Positions 56,622 through 64,000 of a stretch of 64,000 nt of DNA are shown one piece after another. Position 1 is the stretch's first letter. Each line of letters begins with the position of its first letter. The stretch covers positions 1,240,001 to 1,304,000 of the forward strand of contig CBDHHN010000004.1 of assembly GCA_965263455.1 (NCBI GenBank). The letters run 5' to 3'. Both the position numbers and the translations under genes were made by a program. Below the pieces are notes generated by a model. The model saw only the letters and a program-made list of their open reading frames with translations. It was not told where the DNA came from and made no database searches. The DNA is from CADEDH01 sp965263455. Its GTDB lineage: Bacteria > Actinomycetota > Acidimicrobiia > Acidimicrobiales > SZUA-35.

Positions 56622-57437
56622 ATGGCTCAAACCCGGGAGGGCGAAGATCGGACCCTGCACCGGGGCGAGGGTCGGGCCGCGGACCGGCTCGACGCCCTAC
56701 GGGAGCGGGTGGCCCCGGTAACCCTGGCCCGGGACCGCACCCGCCCCGTCCCCCGGCCGCTGCTGCCTCTTTTTCCCTCCGGTGGCCTGCCCCGGGGCGA
56801 GGTGGTCGGGGTCCGGGGGTCCGGGGGCTGGTCCATCGCCCTGGCCCTGGCCGGGGCCGCCCTGGGCGAGGGCGGCTGGTTGGCCGTGGTGGGGGTCGAG
56901 GAGCTGGGGATGCTGGCCGCGACCCAGTACGGGATCCGGCTCGACCGGCTCCTCCTGGTCGAATCGCAACCGCCCGACCGGTTGGCTCCGGTGGTGGCGT
57001 CGCTGGTGGAGGCCGTCGACCTGGTGGCCCTGGCCCCCCACCGCCCGGTGGGGCATCGGGACGCCCGTCGGCTGGTGGCCCGGTGCCGGGAGCGGGAGGC
57101 CGGGCTGCTCCTGCTCGACGGCGGCGACCACTGGCCGCTGCCCCCCGACCTCGTCCTCACCACCTCCGATGAGCAGTGGTCGGGCCTGGGCCGGGGCCAC
57201 GGCCACCTTCGACACCGCCGGTTGACCGTCACCTCGTCGGGCCGTCGGGCCTTCACCCGGCCCCGTCGGGTCACCGTGTTGGCCCCCGGGCCCGACGGAG
57301 GCGTGACCGACGAGATCATCGACGAGATCACCGACGAGGTCACCGACGAGGTCATCGACGAAGCCGCCCTCACCCACGAGATCGACCAGCCGCTCTCGCC
57401 CGGGGCGGCCCGGGCCGGGGTCCGGTCGGTGGCCTGA
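56622..57437 (+). CDS. imuA: ImuA'-type mutasome protein
   Basis: A 271-residue RecA-like protein without a canonical Walker A. It shows PLLPLFPSGGLPRGEVVGVRGSGGWSIALALAGAAL, GGWLAVVGVEELGMLAATQYGIRLDRLLLVESQP and AGLLLLDGGDHWPLPPDLVLTT. In mycobacteria ImuA' supports ImuB and DnaE2 in damage-induced mutagenesis. An acidic repeat (V/I-T/I-D-E five times) near 57303-57362 precedes the C terminus. The SOS box directly upstream and the coupled imuB support the identity. Confidence 0.88.
   Translation: MAQTREGEDRTLHRGEGRAADRLDALRERVAPVTLARDRTRPVPRPLLPLFPSGGLPRGEVVGVRGSGGWSIALALAGAALGEGGWLAVVGVEELGMLAATQYGIRLDRLLLVESQPPDRLAPVVASLVEAVDLVALAPHRPVGHRDARRLVARCREREAGLLLLDGGDHWPLPPDLVLTTSDEQWSGLGRGHGHLRHRRLTVTSSGRRAFTRPRRVTVLAPGPDGGVTDEIIDEITDEVTDEVIDEAALTHEIDQPLSPGAARAGVRSVA
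57303..57362 (+). repeat. 12-bp in-frame tandem repeat (xxDE), five units
   Basis: Five degenerate copies of GTCACCGACGAG/ATCATCGACGAG encode VTDE-IIDE-ITDE-VTDE-VIDE near the C terminus of imuA. Confidence 0.85.
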
Positions 57438-59023
57438 TGGCCGGGGTCCGCATGACGGTGGTCTGGTGCCCGGACTGGCCCGTCATCGCCTGGGGGATCC
57501 CCCTCGACGAGCCGGCCCTGGTCGTCACCGCCAATCGGGTGGTGGCGACCTCCCCGGCGGCCCGCCGGGAGGGGGTGGCGGTGGGCCAACGGCGGCGGGA
57601 GGCTCAAGGCCGGTGCCCGGAAGTGGCGGTCCTCGAACGCGACCTCGATCGGGAGGTCAGGCTGTTCGAACCGGTGGTGGCGACACTGGAGGAACTGACC
57701 CCCCGGATCGAGGTCACCGGGCCGGGTCTGGCCGGATTCCCCACCCGGGGTCCGTCGCGGTTCTTCGGCGGCGATCGGGCCCTGGCCGACGAGGTCGTCG
57801 CCCGGGTGGAACCGGCCCTGGCCCGGCGGGGGACGGTCCGGGTCGGGATGGCCGACGGCCTCTTCGCCGCCCGGTTGGCGGCCCGATCGACCCGGGCCCG
57901 GAACGGACCTCTGGTGGTCGACCCGGGAGGGAGTGCCGGATTCCTGGCCGACCTGCCCGTCGAGACCCTCGATCTGCCCCTCGACCGATCGGGTTCCCTG
58001 GCCCAGGTGCTGCGACGCCTCGGGCTGCGGACCCTGGGCGCCTTCGCCACCCTCGACCCGGGCGACGTGATCGGCCGCTTCGGCCGCGTCGGGCAACTGG
58101 CCCACCGGCTGGCCCGGGGCGAGGACGAGTATCCCCCCGACCTGCGCCGCCCCGCCCCCGACCTGGCCGTCACCTGGCAGTTCGACCCTCCGGCCGAGCG
58201 GGTCGAGAGCTGCGCCTTCGTGGCCAAGATGCTGGCCGACGAACTGCACGACGCCCTGGGGGCCGACGGGCTGGCCTGTATCCGGGTGGCGGTCGAGGTC
58301 GAGAGCGAACGGGGCCACGTACAGCTCCGCCTGTGGCGTCACGAGGGGGCGCTGTCGGCGTCGGCCATGGCCGAACGGACCCGGTGGCAGCTCGACGCCT
58401 GGCTCCGGCAGGGGGCGGACGGACCGGGCGGCGGCATCGTGCGCCTGACCCTGATCCCGGACGAGGTGGTGCCGGCCTCGGGCCGCCAGTTGGGATTCTG
58501 GGGTGGGCGCAACGAGCGGGCCGACGACGTGACCCGGGTGGTGGCCCGGCTCCAGAGCATGCTGGGGCCCGAGGCGGTGTCGGTACCCGAGGTCCAGGGC
58601 GGGTTGGCGCCGGCCGAGCGGATCCGGCTGGTTCCGGCCGCCGCCGTCGACCTGGGGGAGGATCGGCCGGCCACGGCCGTGGGGTGGGTCGAGGAGCCCT
58701 GGCCCGGCCACGTCCCGCCCCCCTATCCGGCCCGCACCCACCTCGACCCGGTTCCGGTCGAGTTGCTCGATGATCAGGGTCGGCCGGTCGGAGTCGACGC
58801 CCGGGGCGAGATCACGGGCCCACCGGCCCTACTGCGGATCGGGACCGGCAAACGGGTCCGGGCCGTCGAGGCCTGGGCCGGCCCCTGGCCCGCCGACCAG
58901 CGATGGTGGGATCCGATCACCCACCGCCGTCGGGCCCGGTTGCAGGTGGTCACCGATGACGGAACAGCCCGTCTCCTCGTTCTCGAACACGGACGCTGGG
59001 GGGTAGAATCCATCTACTTCTGA
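57437..59023 (+). CDS. imuB: ImuB, Y-family polymerase-like mutasome hub
   Basis: A 528-residue Y-family-like protein. It starts MTVVWCPDWPVIAWGIPLDEPALVV and lacks the catalytic acidic residues of active Y polymerases, as ImuB proteins do. FPTRGPSRFFGGDRALADEVVARV and VRVGMADGLFAARLAAR follow, then little-finger-like and C-terminal regions ending WWDPITHRRRARLQVVTDDG. In mycobacteria ImuB links DnaE2 to the beta clamp. ATG 57437 overlaps the imuA stop as TGATG, so the pair is one SOS operon. Confidence 0.92.
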   Translation: MAGVRMTVVWCPDWPVIAWGIPLDEPALVVTANRVVATSPAARREGVAVGQRRREAQGRCPEVAVLERDLDREVRLFEPVVATLEELTPRIEVTGPGLAGFPTRGPSRFFGGDRALADEVVARVEPALARRGTVRVGMADGLFAARLAARSTRARNGPLVVDPGGSAGFLADLPVETLDLPLDRSGSLAQVLRRLGLRTLGAFATLDPGDVIGRFGRVGQLAHRLARGEDEYPPDLRRPAPDLAVTWQFDPPAERVESCAFVAKMLADELHDALGADGLACIRVAVEVESERGHVQLRLWRHEGALSASAMAERTRWQLDAWLRQGADGPGGGIVRLTLIPDEVVPASGRQLGFWGGRNERADDVTRVVARLQSMLGPEAVSVPEVQGGLAPAERIRLVPAAAVDLGEDRPATAVGWVEEPWPGHVPPPYPARTHLDPVPVELLDDQGRPVGVDARGEITGPPALLRIGTGKRVRAVEAWAGPWPADQRWWDPITHRRRARLQVVTDDGTARLLVLEHGRWGVESIYF

Positions 59024-59063
59024 CAACTGGGCGGCCCACCGGTTACGAGAGGTCACCGAACCC

Positions 59064-59684
59064 ATGGCAGCAGCTACCGGCTCCGGCCGCCGCGGACGCC
59101 CCCGTTCCTTCGACACCGATCAGGTGCTCGACCAGTCGATGGAGATGTTCTGGCGGCAGGGCTACCAGGCCGTCACCACCCGATCGCTGGAGAACGCCGT
59201 CGGCATCAGCCAGTCGAGCCTGTACAACACCTTCGGCTCCAAAGAGCACCTGTTCAACCAGACGTTGGACCGCTACAAGACCCGCTTCACCGAACAGGTC
59301 CTGGCCCACCTGGCCGTCGACGACCCCCGGGCTCTGCACGACTTCATCACCGCCATGGCCACCTGGAACTCCGACCCCCACCACCCCGGCTGTCTCCTGC
59401 TCGGCCACAGCATGCGAGCCGACGATTCCGACGACCTCGCCCACGGACTCCGCGAACTCATCGCCACCGGGGTCCGACCCCACGTGGCCCGCCTGGGGGG
59501 CGGCGAGGCGATCCGCGAGCAACGGGTGACCCTGATCCTGGCCTGCCTCCAAGGTCTTTGCCTGGCCGCCGGAACCGGCACCGGACCCGAGGGCCTTCAG
59601 GCGATCGCCGCTGCACTCTCGGGTCAGATCCGGGGCTGGGAGGCCGACGCCGACAGCTACGACGCCGACCCCGCTCCGGTCTGA
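59064..59684 (+). CDS. TetR-family transcriptional regulator
   Basis: A 206-residue protein. The helix-turn-helix is RSFDTDQVLDQSMEMFWRQGYQAVTTRSLENAVGISQSSLYNTFGSKEHLF, and a TetR C-terminal domain follows (HHPGCLLLGHSMRADDSDDLAHGLRELIATGVRPHVARL). The GCLLLGHS motif with Cys is common in the AcrR/YcdC subgroup. It lies 40 bases after imuB with GAGAGG upstream of the ATG. Its targets are not evident. Confidence 0.9.
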   Translation: MAAATGSGRRGRPRSFDTDQVLDQSMEMFWRQGYQAVTTRSLENAVGISQSSLYNTFGSKEHLFNQTLDRYKTRFTEQVLAHLAVDDPRALHDFITAMATWNSDPHHPGCLLLGHSMRADDSDDLAHGLRELIATGVRPHVARLGGGEAIREQRVTLILACLQGLCLAAGTGTGPEGLQAIAAALSGQIRGWEADADSYDADPAPV

Positions 59685-59719
59685 TCCCGTCCGCCCGTTC
59701 GACCCGATCCCGCCGCCGG

Positions 59720-60739
59720 TCAGCCGGCCGCAGTGGTGCTCGGAGGTGCCGTTGTGGTGGTGGTCGGGGCGGTCGTCGAGGTGGTGGTCGACGAACTCGT
59801 GGGCGACGTCGTCGACGACGAGACCGATGAGGAGGTCGTGCTCGACGGCGGCACCGTCGTGCTCGGGACCGTGGTCGACGAGGGGTCGGAGGACGACGTC
59901 GTACTGGACGATGCCGTGGTCGACGGCGAGGGCTCGGTGGTCGATGCGACGGTCGTGGTGGTGCTCGGGGGGGCCGTGGTCGTGGTGGTCGGCGGTTCAG
60001 TGGTCGACGACGTCGCCAACCGGTCGAGCCGGCCCTCCCGGTCCTGGCGGGCCGGGCCCTCGGGCCGGGCGGCCGTGGTCGAGGGCTGCAGGGTGGCCCG
60101 CACCCGATCGTCGATGGCGCCCGGGGCGGGCACCGTGCTCGGGGCCGACAGCGATCGGGTCCCGGCGCCCGAAGCCACGTTCACGACCTCGGCCGGGCTG
60201 CGCACGATCTCGACCGCGGCCACGCCACCGATGGCGAGGGCGAAGGCCAGGGCCACGAACGTGCCTCGTCGTCCCCGCTCACCGGCCACGCTGGGGCCGG
60301 TGAGCCCGGTCGCCGGGTCCGGGCCGGGCCCGACCCCACGGGCACCGGAGGTGCCGCTGGACGACCCGGAGGGGGTGGAGGCGGAGGTGCCGGCAGGCGT
60401 GTCTCGGCCGATCTTGTCGTCGTGGCCGACCGGGGCGACGTGGGCGGCGATGAGGGCATCGATCCGGTCCAGCCGCATCGTGGGCTCCGGCCGGGGCGCA
60501 GGAACCGCTCGCCGGTCGACGCCGCCCGGGCGGTCGGCTCGGTCGGCCGCCGGGCCATCGGCCTCGAACAACACCGAACGGGTAACCCCGCCGACGGCGG
60601 GTGCCGCCGACGGTCGGATCGACCCGACGTCGTCTGCGTCGTGATCGTCGGCCACAGCGGGCCCGTCATTCTCGCCTGCACGGCGCGTTGATGATCGCAT
60701 GTCGCTCATCCACCAATCAGCCCCAACCGGCATGAGCAT
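59720..60739 (-). CDS. Single-span membrane protein with Ser/Thr-rich outer tail
   Basis: A 339-residue protein from ATG 60739 (TAGTTG seven bases upstream; a GTG at 60745 is the alternative). The soluble N-terminal part of ~155 residues contains EPTMRLDRIDALIAAHVAP. One span (GTFVALAFALAIGGVAAVEIV) follows, and then an outer region that becomes a long Ser/Thr/Pro tract of the TTTTTAPPSTT kind. The layout resembles an anti-sigma or stalk protein but no domain is recognised. Confidence 0.65.
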   Translation of the reverse strand: MLMPVGADWWMSDMRSSTRRAGENDGPAVADDHDADDVGSIRPSAAPAVGGVTRSVLFEADGPAADRADRPGGVDRRAVPAPRPEPTMRLDRIDALIAAHVAPVGHDDKIGRDTPAGTSASTPSGSSSGTSGARGVGPGPDPATGLTGPSVAGERGRRGTFVALAFALAIGGVAAVEIVRSPAEVVNVASGAGTRSLSAPSTVPAPGAIDDRVRATLQPSTTAARPEGPARQDREGRLDRLATSSTTEPPTTTTTAPPSTTTTVASTTEPSPSTTASSSTTSSSDPSSTTVPSTTVPPSSTTSSSVSSSTTSPTSSSTTTSTTAPTTTTTAPPSTTAAG

Positions 60740-60855
60740 AGTCACCCAACTAAATGTTGAGAACGCATGACGACGGAAAATCTTTCGTAACTATTGTCAC
60801 CCGGCAAGCGAGGCCTCGACGGTGCCGCCGTCCTCCGGAAGCCGCCGGACCGGCC

Positions 60856-61554
60856 TCAGAAGAGCTGGATCTGTCCCGCCGGGGGCTTCCGCTTGATCCC
60901 GGTCCAGGGAACCGCCTCCATGAACACCCATGAGCGGCGATGGATGGCGGTGGGTCCGTAGCCCTGGAGTGCCGTCTTGTGCCGGGGACAGGGGTAGCCC
61001 TTGTTGAGGGCGAAGTCGAAGCCCGGGTAGGAGTCGGCCTCGGCCCGCATAAGGCGATCGCGGGTGACCTTGGCCAGGATGGAGGCGGCGGCGATGGACA
61101 GACAGGTGGCGTCGCCCCGGACCAGCTTCCGGGTCACGGGGTGGCCGACGAAATCCCACTTGCCGTCGAGGACGACGGCGTCGACGCGCAGGCCCAGCCC
61201 CTCGATGGCCCGGCGGGCGGCCAGCTTCTGGGCCGCCGACATCCCGAGCTCGTCGCACTCGTCGTGGCTCACGTGACCGACCGACCAGGCTCGGCACCAG
61301 TCGGCGATGCGCTCGAACAGCGCTTCGCGCTCGGCCTCGGTCAGCTGCTTGGAATCGCGCAGCTTGTAGATCCGCCGGTCCCGGGGCACGACGGCGGCCC
61401 CGATGGTCAATGGACCGGCCCAGGCCCCCCGCCCGACCTCGTCGACGCCGACCACCACCTCGTGGCCGGCCTCCCACAGCTCCCGCTCGGTGGCGAGGCC
61501 GGGGGCCTTGGTCTTGAGGGCCTTGCGGAGTTTGGGCACGGTGGCCGACGCCAT
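60856..61554 (-). CDS. rnhB: Ribonuclease HII
   Basis: A 232-residue RNase HII that cleaves RNA in RNA-DNA hybrids and at single ribonucleotides. It has VVGVDEVGRGAWAGPLTIGAAVV (first acidic residues, DEVGRG signature), VDAVVLDGKWDFV (third acidic residue) and SIAAASILAKVTRDRLM. The start ATG 61554 has TAGGTT eight bases upstream on the minus strand; the open frame further upstream is not RNase HII. Confidence 0.95.
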   Translation of the reverse strand: MASATVPKLRKALKTKAPGLATERELWEAGHEVVVGVDEVGRGAWAGPLTIGAAVVPRDRRIYKLRDSKQLTEAEREALFERIADWCRAWSVGHVSHDECDELGMSAAQKLAARRAIEGLGLRVDAVVLDGKWDFVGHPVTRKLVRGDATCLSIAAASILAKVTRDRLMRAEADSYPGFDFALNKGYPCPRHKTALQGYGPTAIHRRSWVFMEAVPWTGIKRKPPAGQIQLF

Positions 61555-61562
61555 GGCAACCG

Positions 61563-61568
61563 AACCTA
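61563..61568 (-). promoter_or_regulatory. -10 element (TAGGTT) of rnhB
   Basis: On the minus strand TAGGTT ends 8 bases before ATG 61554, inside the last part of the upstream gene. Confidence 0.5.
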
Positions 61569-61582
61569 TCCCTGGGCGGCCA

Positions 61583-63304
61583 TCACCGGAAACCATCCCC
61601 GGGACCGGGCACGGCGGCGAGACCGTCGGTCGAACCGGCCAGGAGGGTTTCGCCTCGGGCCTCGTCACTGGACCAGTCGGGATCGAGACCGGGGCACACC
61701 AGGCGGACCGGGGCCGCCCCCGCCGGGCGCTCCAGATCCCACAGCAGGGCCGGCCGAGGCCCGTGCCAACGGATGCCGTAGGAGAGCGGGCCGTGGACGG
61801 TCGGGGTCCGATGGACCTCGACGCCTCCACCCCGCCACGCCGTCGGATGGTGGGGCAACAGGACGAGATCCTCTCCCCGATCGTCGACCAACAGATCGAG
61901 CACGGCCAGGACGTAGCGGGCCGCCGGCTCGATGTCGTCGGTGCCCCACGACCGGGCCTCGGAGGCGGCGGCAGCCAGGTCGGCCGCCCGACCGGGGTCG
62001 GCGGTGGGTGCCGGGTCGAGGGCCCGAAGCAGGTGGCGGCGGCCGGCCTCGTCGCCGGCGAGCCCGGCCAGGTCGGCCAGTCCTCGCCGGGCCCGGGCCA
62101 CCAGGGGATCGGAGGCGGCCCTCCGGCGACCGACCGCCTTCTCGACCAGATGGGTCAACTGGGCCGCGGTCTCCAGCAGTTCCGGGCCCGGCTCGGCCTC
62201 CAGGGTGACCAGGGCGGGGGCCAGGGCGGCCACCAGGTCGGCACCGGCCCGGGGGCCGGCCGACAGGCGTCGGGGGAAGGCCTGGGCCGCCGCCGCCACC
62301 ATCGGCCCCACCTCGTCGCGGTGCCCGGCCCGGGCCAGGGCCTCGAGCACGGGCCCGGCCGAGGAGGCCACGGCACCCACGGCCATCCGGCGTTCGCGGT
62401 CCGATCCCGACACCAGTCGGGCTCGGGCCGCGCCCAGCAGCAGACCCAGTCCGTCGTCGGGCAGTTCGTAGCGGACACGGCCCTCGACCACGGCCCGCCA
62501 TCCACGGGCCACGGCCTCGTGATCGGGGACGTCGTCGACGGCCGGCACGGCTGCGGTCGACGCGCCGCCGGATCCTGCCGCGGATCCGGCCACGGCCGGC
62601 ACCGTGACCGCCGGTCCCTCGAACCCCCGTACCGGCGATGCCGGGATCACGAACCGGAGCGTGGTCCGATGGGGCAGTGGATAGAGCACCACGGCATTGG
62701 CCGGTCCGGCCCCCGGAGCCGCTCGACGATCGTGGCCGCCGGTGTCCCAGACCAGCTCGCCGCCCGAGGTGACGGTGGCGACCAGGTCCTCGTGGGTCGA
62801 GGCGGCGGCCTCGTTCGGGGCCCGGGGCAGGCCGAGGGCCGGGGCCCCGTCGACCAGGACCAGGGGTGGGGTCAACCTCAGGTCGAGCGACGCCGGACCG
62901 ACCTCGTCGTCGACGGTGTAGGGCCGCAGGGCCAGGGCCAGGGCGACCGGGACGGGCGAGTCGTTCTCGACCTCGATGACGGTCACGTCCCGCCCCCCGA
63001 CCACGGCCCCGTGGACCCGATGGTGGGCATCGCCCGACGGGATCCGCATGCTGGTGGTCAACACCGGCCCCGGACCCTGCCGATGCTGGCGGACCGTGGC
63101 CTCCCGGGCCGGCAGGTACCAGCGGTCGTCGGCCCCGATCCACCAGTCGATCGACCACGGCGCCCCGTGCGGGGTTATCAGACCGGCGCCGTCGACCCGG
63201 GCCGGTCGGTCGCCGTCCAGGGAACCGACGAGGGTCCAGGACGGGAGCTGGCCACGCTCCCGACAGCGCGGCCCGAGGGCCGTGGACGGAGCGGGGGCGG
63301 TCAT
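61583..63304 (-). CDS. Large protein of unknown function, possibly glycosidase-like
   Basis: A 573-residue protein that I do not recognise with confidence. The N-terminal ~230 residues look like a beta-sandwich (TLVGSLDGDRPARVDGAGLITPHGAPWSIDWWIGADDRWYLPAREA; DVTVIEVENDSPVPVALALALRPY). The middle is helical and Ala-rich, and the C-terminal part is again beta-rich (GGVEVHRTPTVHGPLSYGIRWHGPRPALLWDLE). This sandwich-helix-sandwich order resembles six-hairpin glycosidases/debranching-type proteins, but no catalytic motif is clear. ATG overlaps the gpsA stop as ATGA. Confidence 0.65.
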   Translation of the reverse strand: MTAPAPSTALGPRCRERGQLPSWTLVGSLDGDRPARVDGAGLITPHGAPWSIDWWIGADDRWYLPAREATVRQHRQGPGPVLTTSMRIPSGDAHHRVHGAVVGGRDVTVIEVENDSPVPVALALALRPYTVDDEVGPASLDLRLTPPLVLVDGAPALGLPRAPNEAAASTHEDLVATVTSGGELVWDTGGHDRRAAPGAGPANAVVLYPLPHRTTLRFVIPASPVRGFEGPAVTVPAVAGSAAGSGGASTAAVPAVDDVPDHEAVARGWRAVVEGRVRYELPDDGLGLLLGAARARLVSGSDRERRMAVGAVASSAGPVLEALARAGHRDEVGPMVAAAAQAFPRRLSAGPRAGADLVAALAPALVTLEAEPGPELLETAAQLTHLVEKAVGRRRAASDPLVARARRGLADLAGLAGDEAGRRHLLRALDPAPTADPGRAADLAAAASEARSWGTDDIEPAARYVLAVLDLLVDDRGEDLVLLPHHPTAWRGGGVEVHRTPTVHGPLSYGIRWHGPRPALLWDLERPAGAAPVRLVCPGLDPDWSSDEARGETLLAGSTDGLAAVPGPGDGFR

Positions 63305-64000
63305 TCGTGACCCAGTCGACCGCGGAGCAGCGACTCCTGGGCGAAGTCGGGGGTCTGGCCCTCCCAGCACACGGCGTAGACCTGGGCCGCGATCGGCATC
63401 TTCACCTCGTGGGCCTGGGCCAACTCTCGCACCACCCGCGCCGCCTTGACCCCTTCGGCCACCTGGTCCATGTCGGCCAGGATGTCGTCGATGGTGCGTC
63501 CGGCCCCGAGTGCCCTACCCACGGTCGAGTTGCGACTCTGGGGGCTGACGCAGGTGGCCAGGAGGTCGCCCATCCCGGCCAGCCCGGCCAGGGTGAGGGC
63601 CTCCCCGCCCATGGCCGTGCCCAACTCGATCAGTTCGGCCAGGCCCCGGGTGATGATGGCCGACCGGGCGTTGTCGCCCAGTTCCCGACCCTCGACCGCA
63701 CCGGCGGCGATGGCGTACACGTTCTTGAGGGCGCCTCCCAGTTCACAGCCGACCACGTCGTGGTGGGTGAAGACCCGGAACGTGGGCGTGCTGAACACGG
63801 CCTGGAGGGCTTCGGCGATGTGGTGCTCGCCCATGGCGATGACGGCGGCCGCCGGGCGCCCGGCCATGATCTCCTTGGCCAGGTTGGGCCCGGTCAGGAC
63901 CCCGACCGGCCTACCCGGCAGCAACTCCTCGGCGATCTGGGTCATCCGCAGCCGGGTATCGGGTTCGAATCCCTTGGCCAGGCTCACCACCGGCACCCAG
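63301..64000 (-). CDS. gpsA: Glycerol-3-phosphate dehydrogenase [NAD(P)+] (partial)
   Basis: The C-terminal 232 residues are present; the gene runs off the right edge and the N-terminal Rossmann loop is missing. Seen are SLAKGFEPDTRLRMTQIAEELL, VGVLTGPNLAKEIMAGRPAAAVIA, FTHHDVVGCELGGALKNVYAIAAGAVEG with the catalytic Lys, RGLAELIELGTAMGGEALTLAGLAGMGDLLATCVSPQSRNSTVGR and the C-terminal VAEGVKAARVV. It makes sn-glycerol-3-phosphate for phospholipids. Confidence 0.95.
   Translation of the reverse strand, partial: WVPVVSLAKGFEPDTRLRMTQIAEELLPGRPVGVLTGPNLAKEIMAGRPAAAVIAMGEHHIAEALQAVFSTPTFRVFTHHDVVGCELGGALKNVYAIAAGAVEGRELGDNARSAIITRGLAELIELGTAMGGEALTLAGLAGMGDLLATCVSPQSRNSTVGRALGAGRTIDDILADMDQVAEGVKAARVVRELAQAHEVKMPIAAQVYAVCWEGQTPDFAQESLLRGRLGHE

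Noticed and set aside
1..64000. tRNA, rRNA, transposase, integrase, attachment site or phage genes
   Set aside because: I looked for these on both strands and saw no cloverleaf with CCA-type ends, no rRNA segments and no mobile-element proteins; small structured RNAs could still be missed by eye.

Overview
The window is a 64 kb piece of a very GC-rich actinobacterial chromosome. It has dense genes, many ATGA/TGATG/GTGA overlaps, GTG starts, a mycothiol amidase (Mca), a mycobacterial-type ImuA'/ImuB/DnaE2 mutasome with Cheo-type SOS boxes, and F420-type luciferase-like and FadE-like enzymes. The gene mix (glutaminyl-tRNA synthetase, Gly/Cys-tailed GRDP-like protein, LarE-LarB-LarC, small acidimicrobial-looking proteins) suggests class Acidimicrobiia, but that placement is inference. 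No rRNA, tRNA, CRISPR array, transposase or phage gene was seen; this looks like core chromosome with a few accessory islands.

Layout. 1-8.3 kb: partial LLM oxidoreductase, a DUF2339-like membrane protein coupled to a Ser/Thr kinase, thiolase, thermonuclease-like protein, a degenerate ChbG-type deacetylase, SCP2 protein and Mca. 8.5-12.8 kb: NfeD-SPFH membrane pair, then a duplicated MgtE/SLC41-type transporter coupled to a PhoU/TrkA-C regulator. 13-17.2 kb: PEBP-like lipoprotein, NUDIX hydrolase, MFS pump with a hexanucleotide-repeat tail, deaminase. 17.3-22.4 kb: dnaE2 with two SOS boxes, divergent from an ECF sigma/anti-sigma pair. 22.4-27.3 kb: short-repeat cluster, GNAT, MMPL transporter with a cyclic-nucleotide-binding-like partner, septum-formation lipoprotein, TetR. 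27.4-30.7 kb: larE-larB-larC-marR. 30.7-43.1 kb: alcohol dehydrogenase, NUDIX, siderophore-interacting protein, GNAT-methyltransferase fusion, sucrase/ferredoxin-like protein, MFS, aminotransferase V, GRDP-like protein, acyl-CoA dehydrogenase. 43.2-47.4 kb: a peroxiredoxin-like gene with an in-frame TGA exactly at the catalytic Cys (probable selenoprotein), a reductive-dehalogenase-like two-cluster Fe-S protein and an AhpD-like protein. 47.4-55 kb: glnS, thioesterase, TlpA plus an Lgt-like membrane protein, hydrolase, lipoprotein, CHAD protein. 55-64 kb: Nfu-like small protein, GHMP kinase, SOS-controlled imuA-imuB, TetR, RNase HII, an unrecognised 573-residue protein and partial gpsA.

Two themes stand out. 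First, about twenty genes have a TANNNT hexamer ending 6-8 nt before the start codon, which implies that leaderless mRNAs are the default here; genes with Shine-Dalgarno sequences are mostly internal operon members or have true leaders. Second, the 43.2-47.4 kb region combines a probable Sec-containing thiol peroxidase (with its own leader hairpin), an RdhA-like corrinoid/Fe-S protein and an AhpD-like protein behind a perfect 7-7-7 palindrome. This is the best candidate in the window for an undescribed redox/dehalogenation module.
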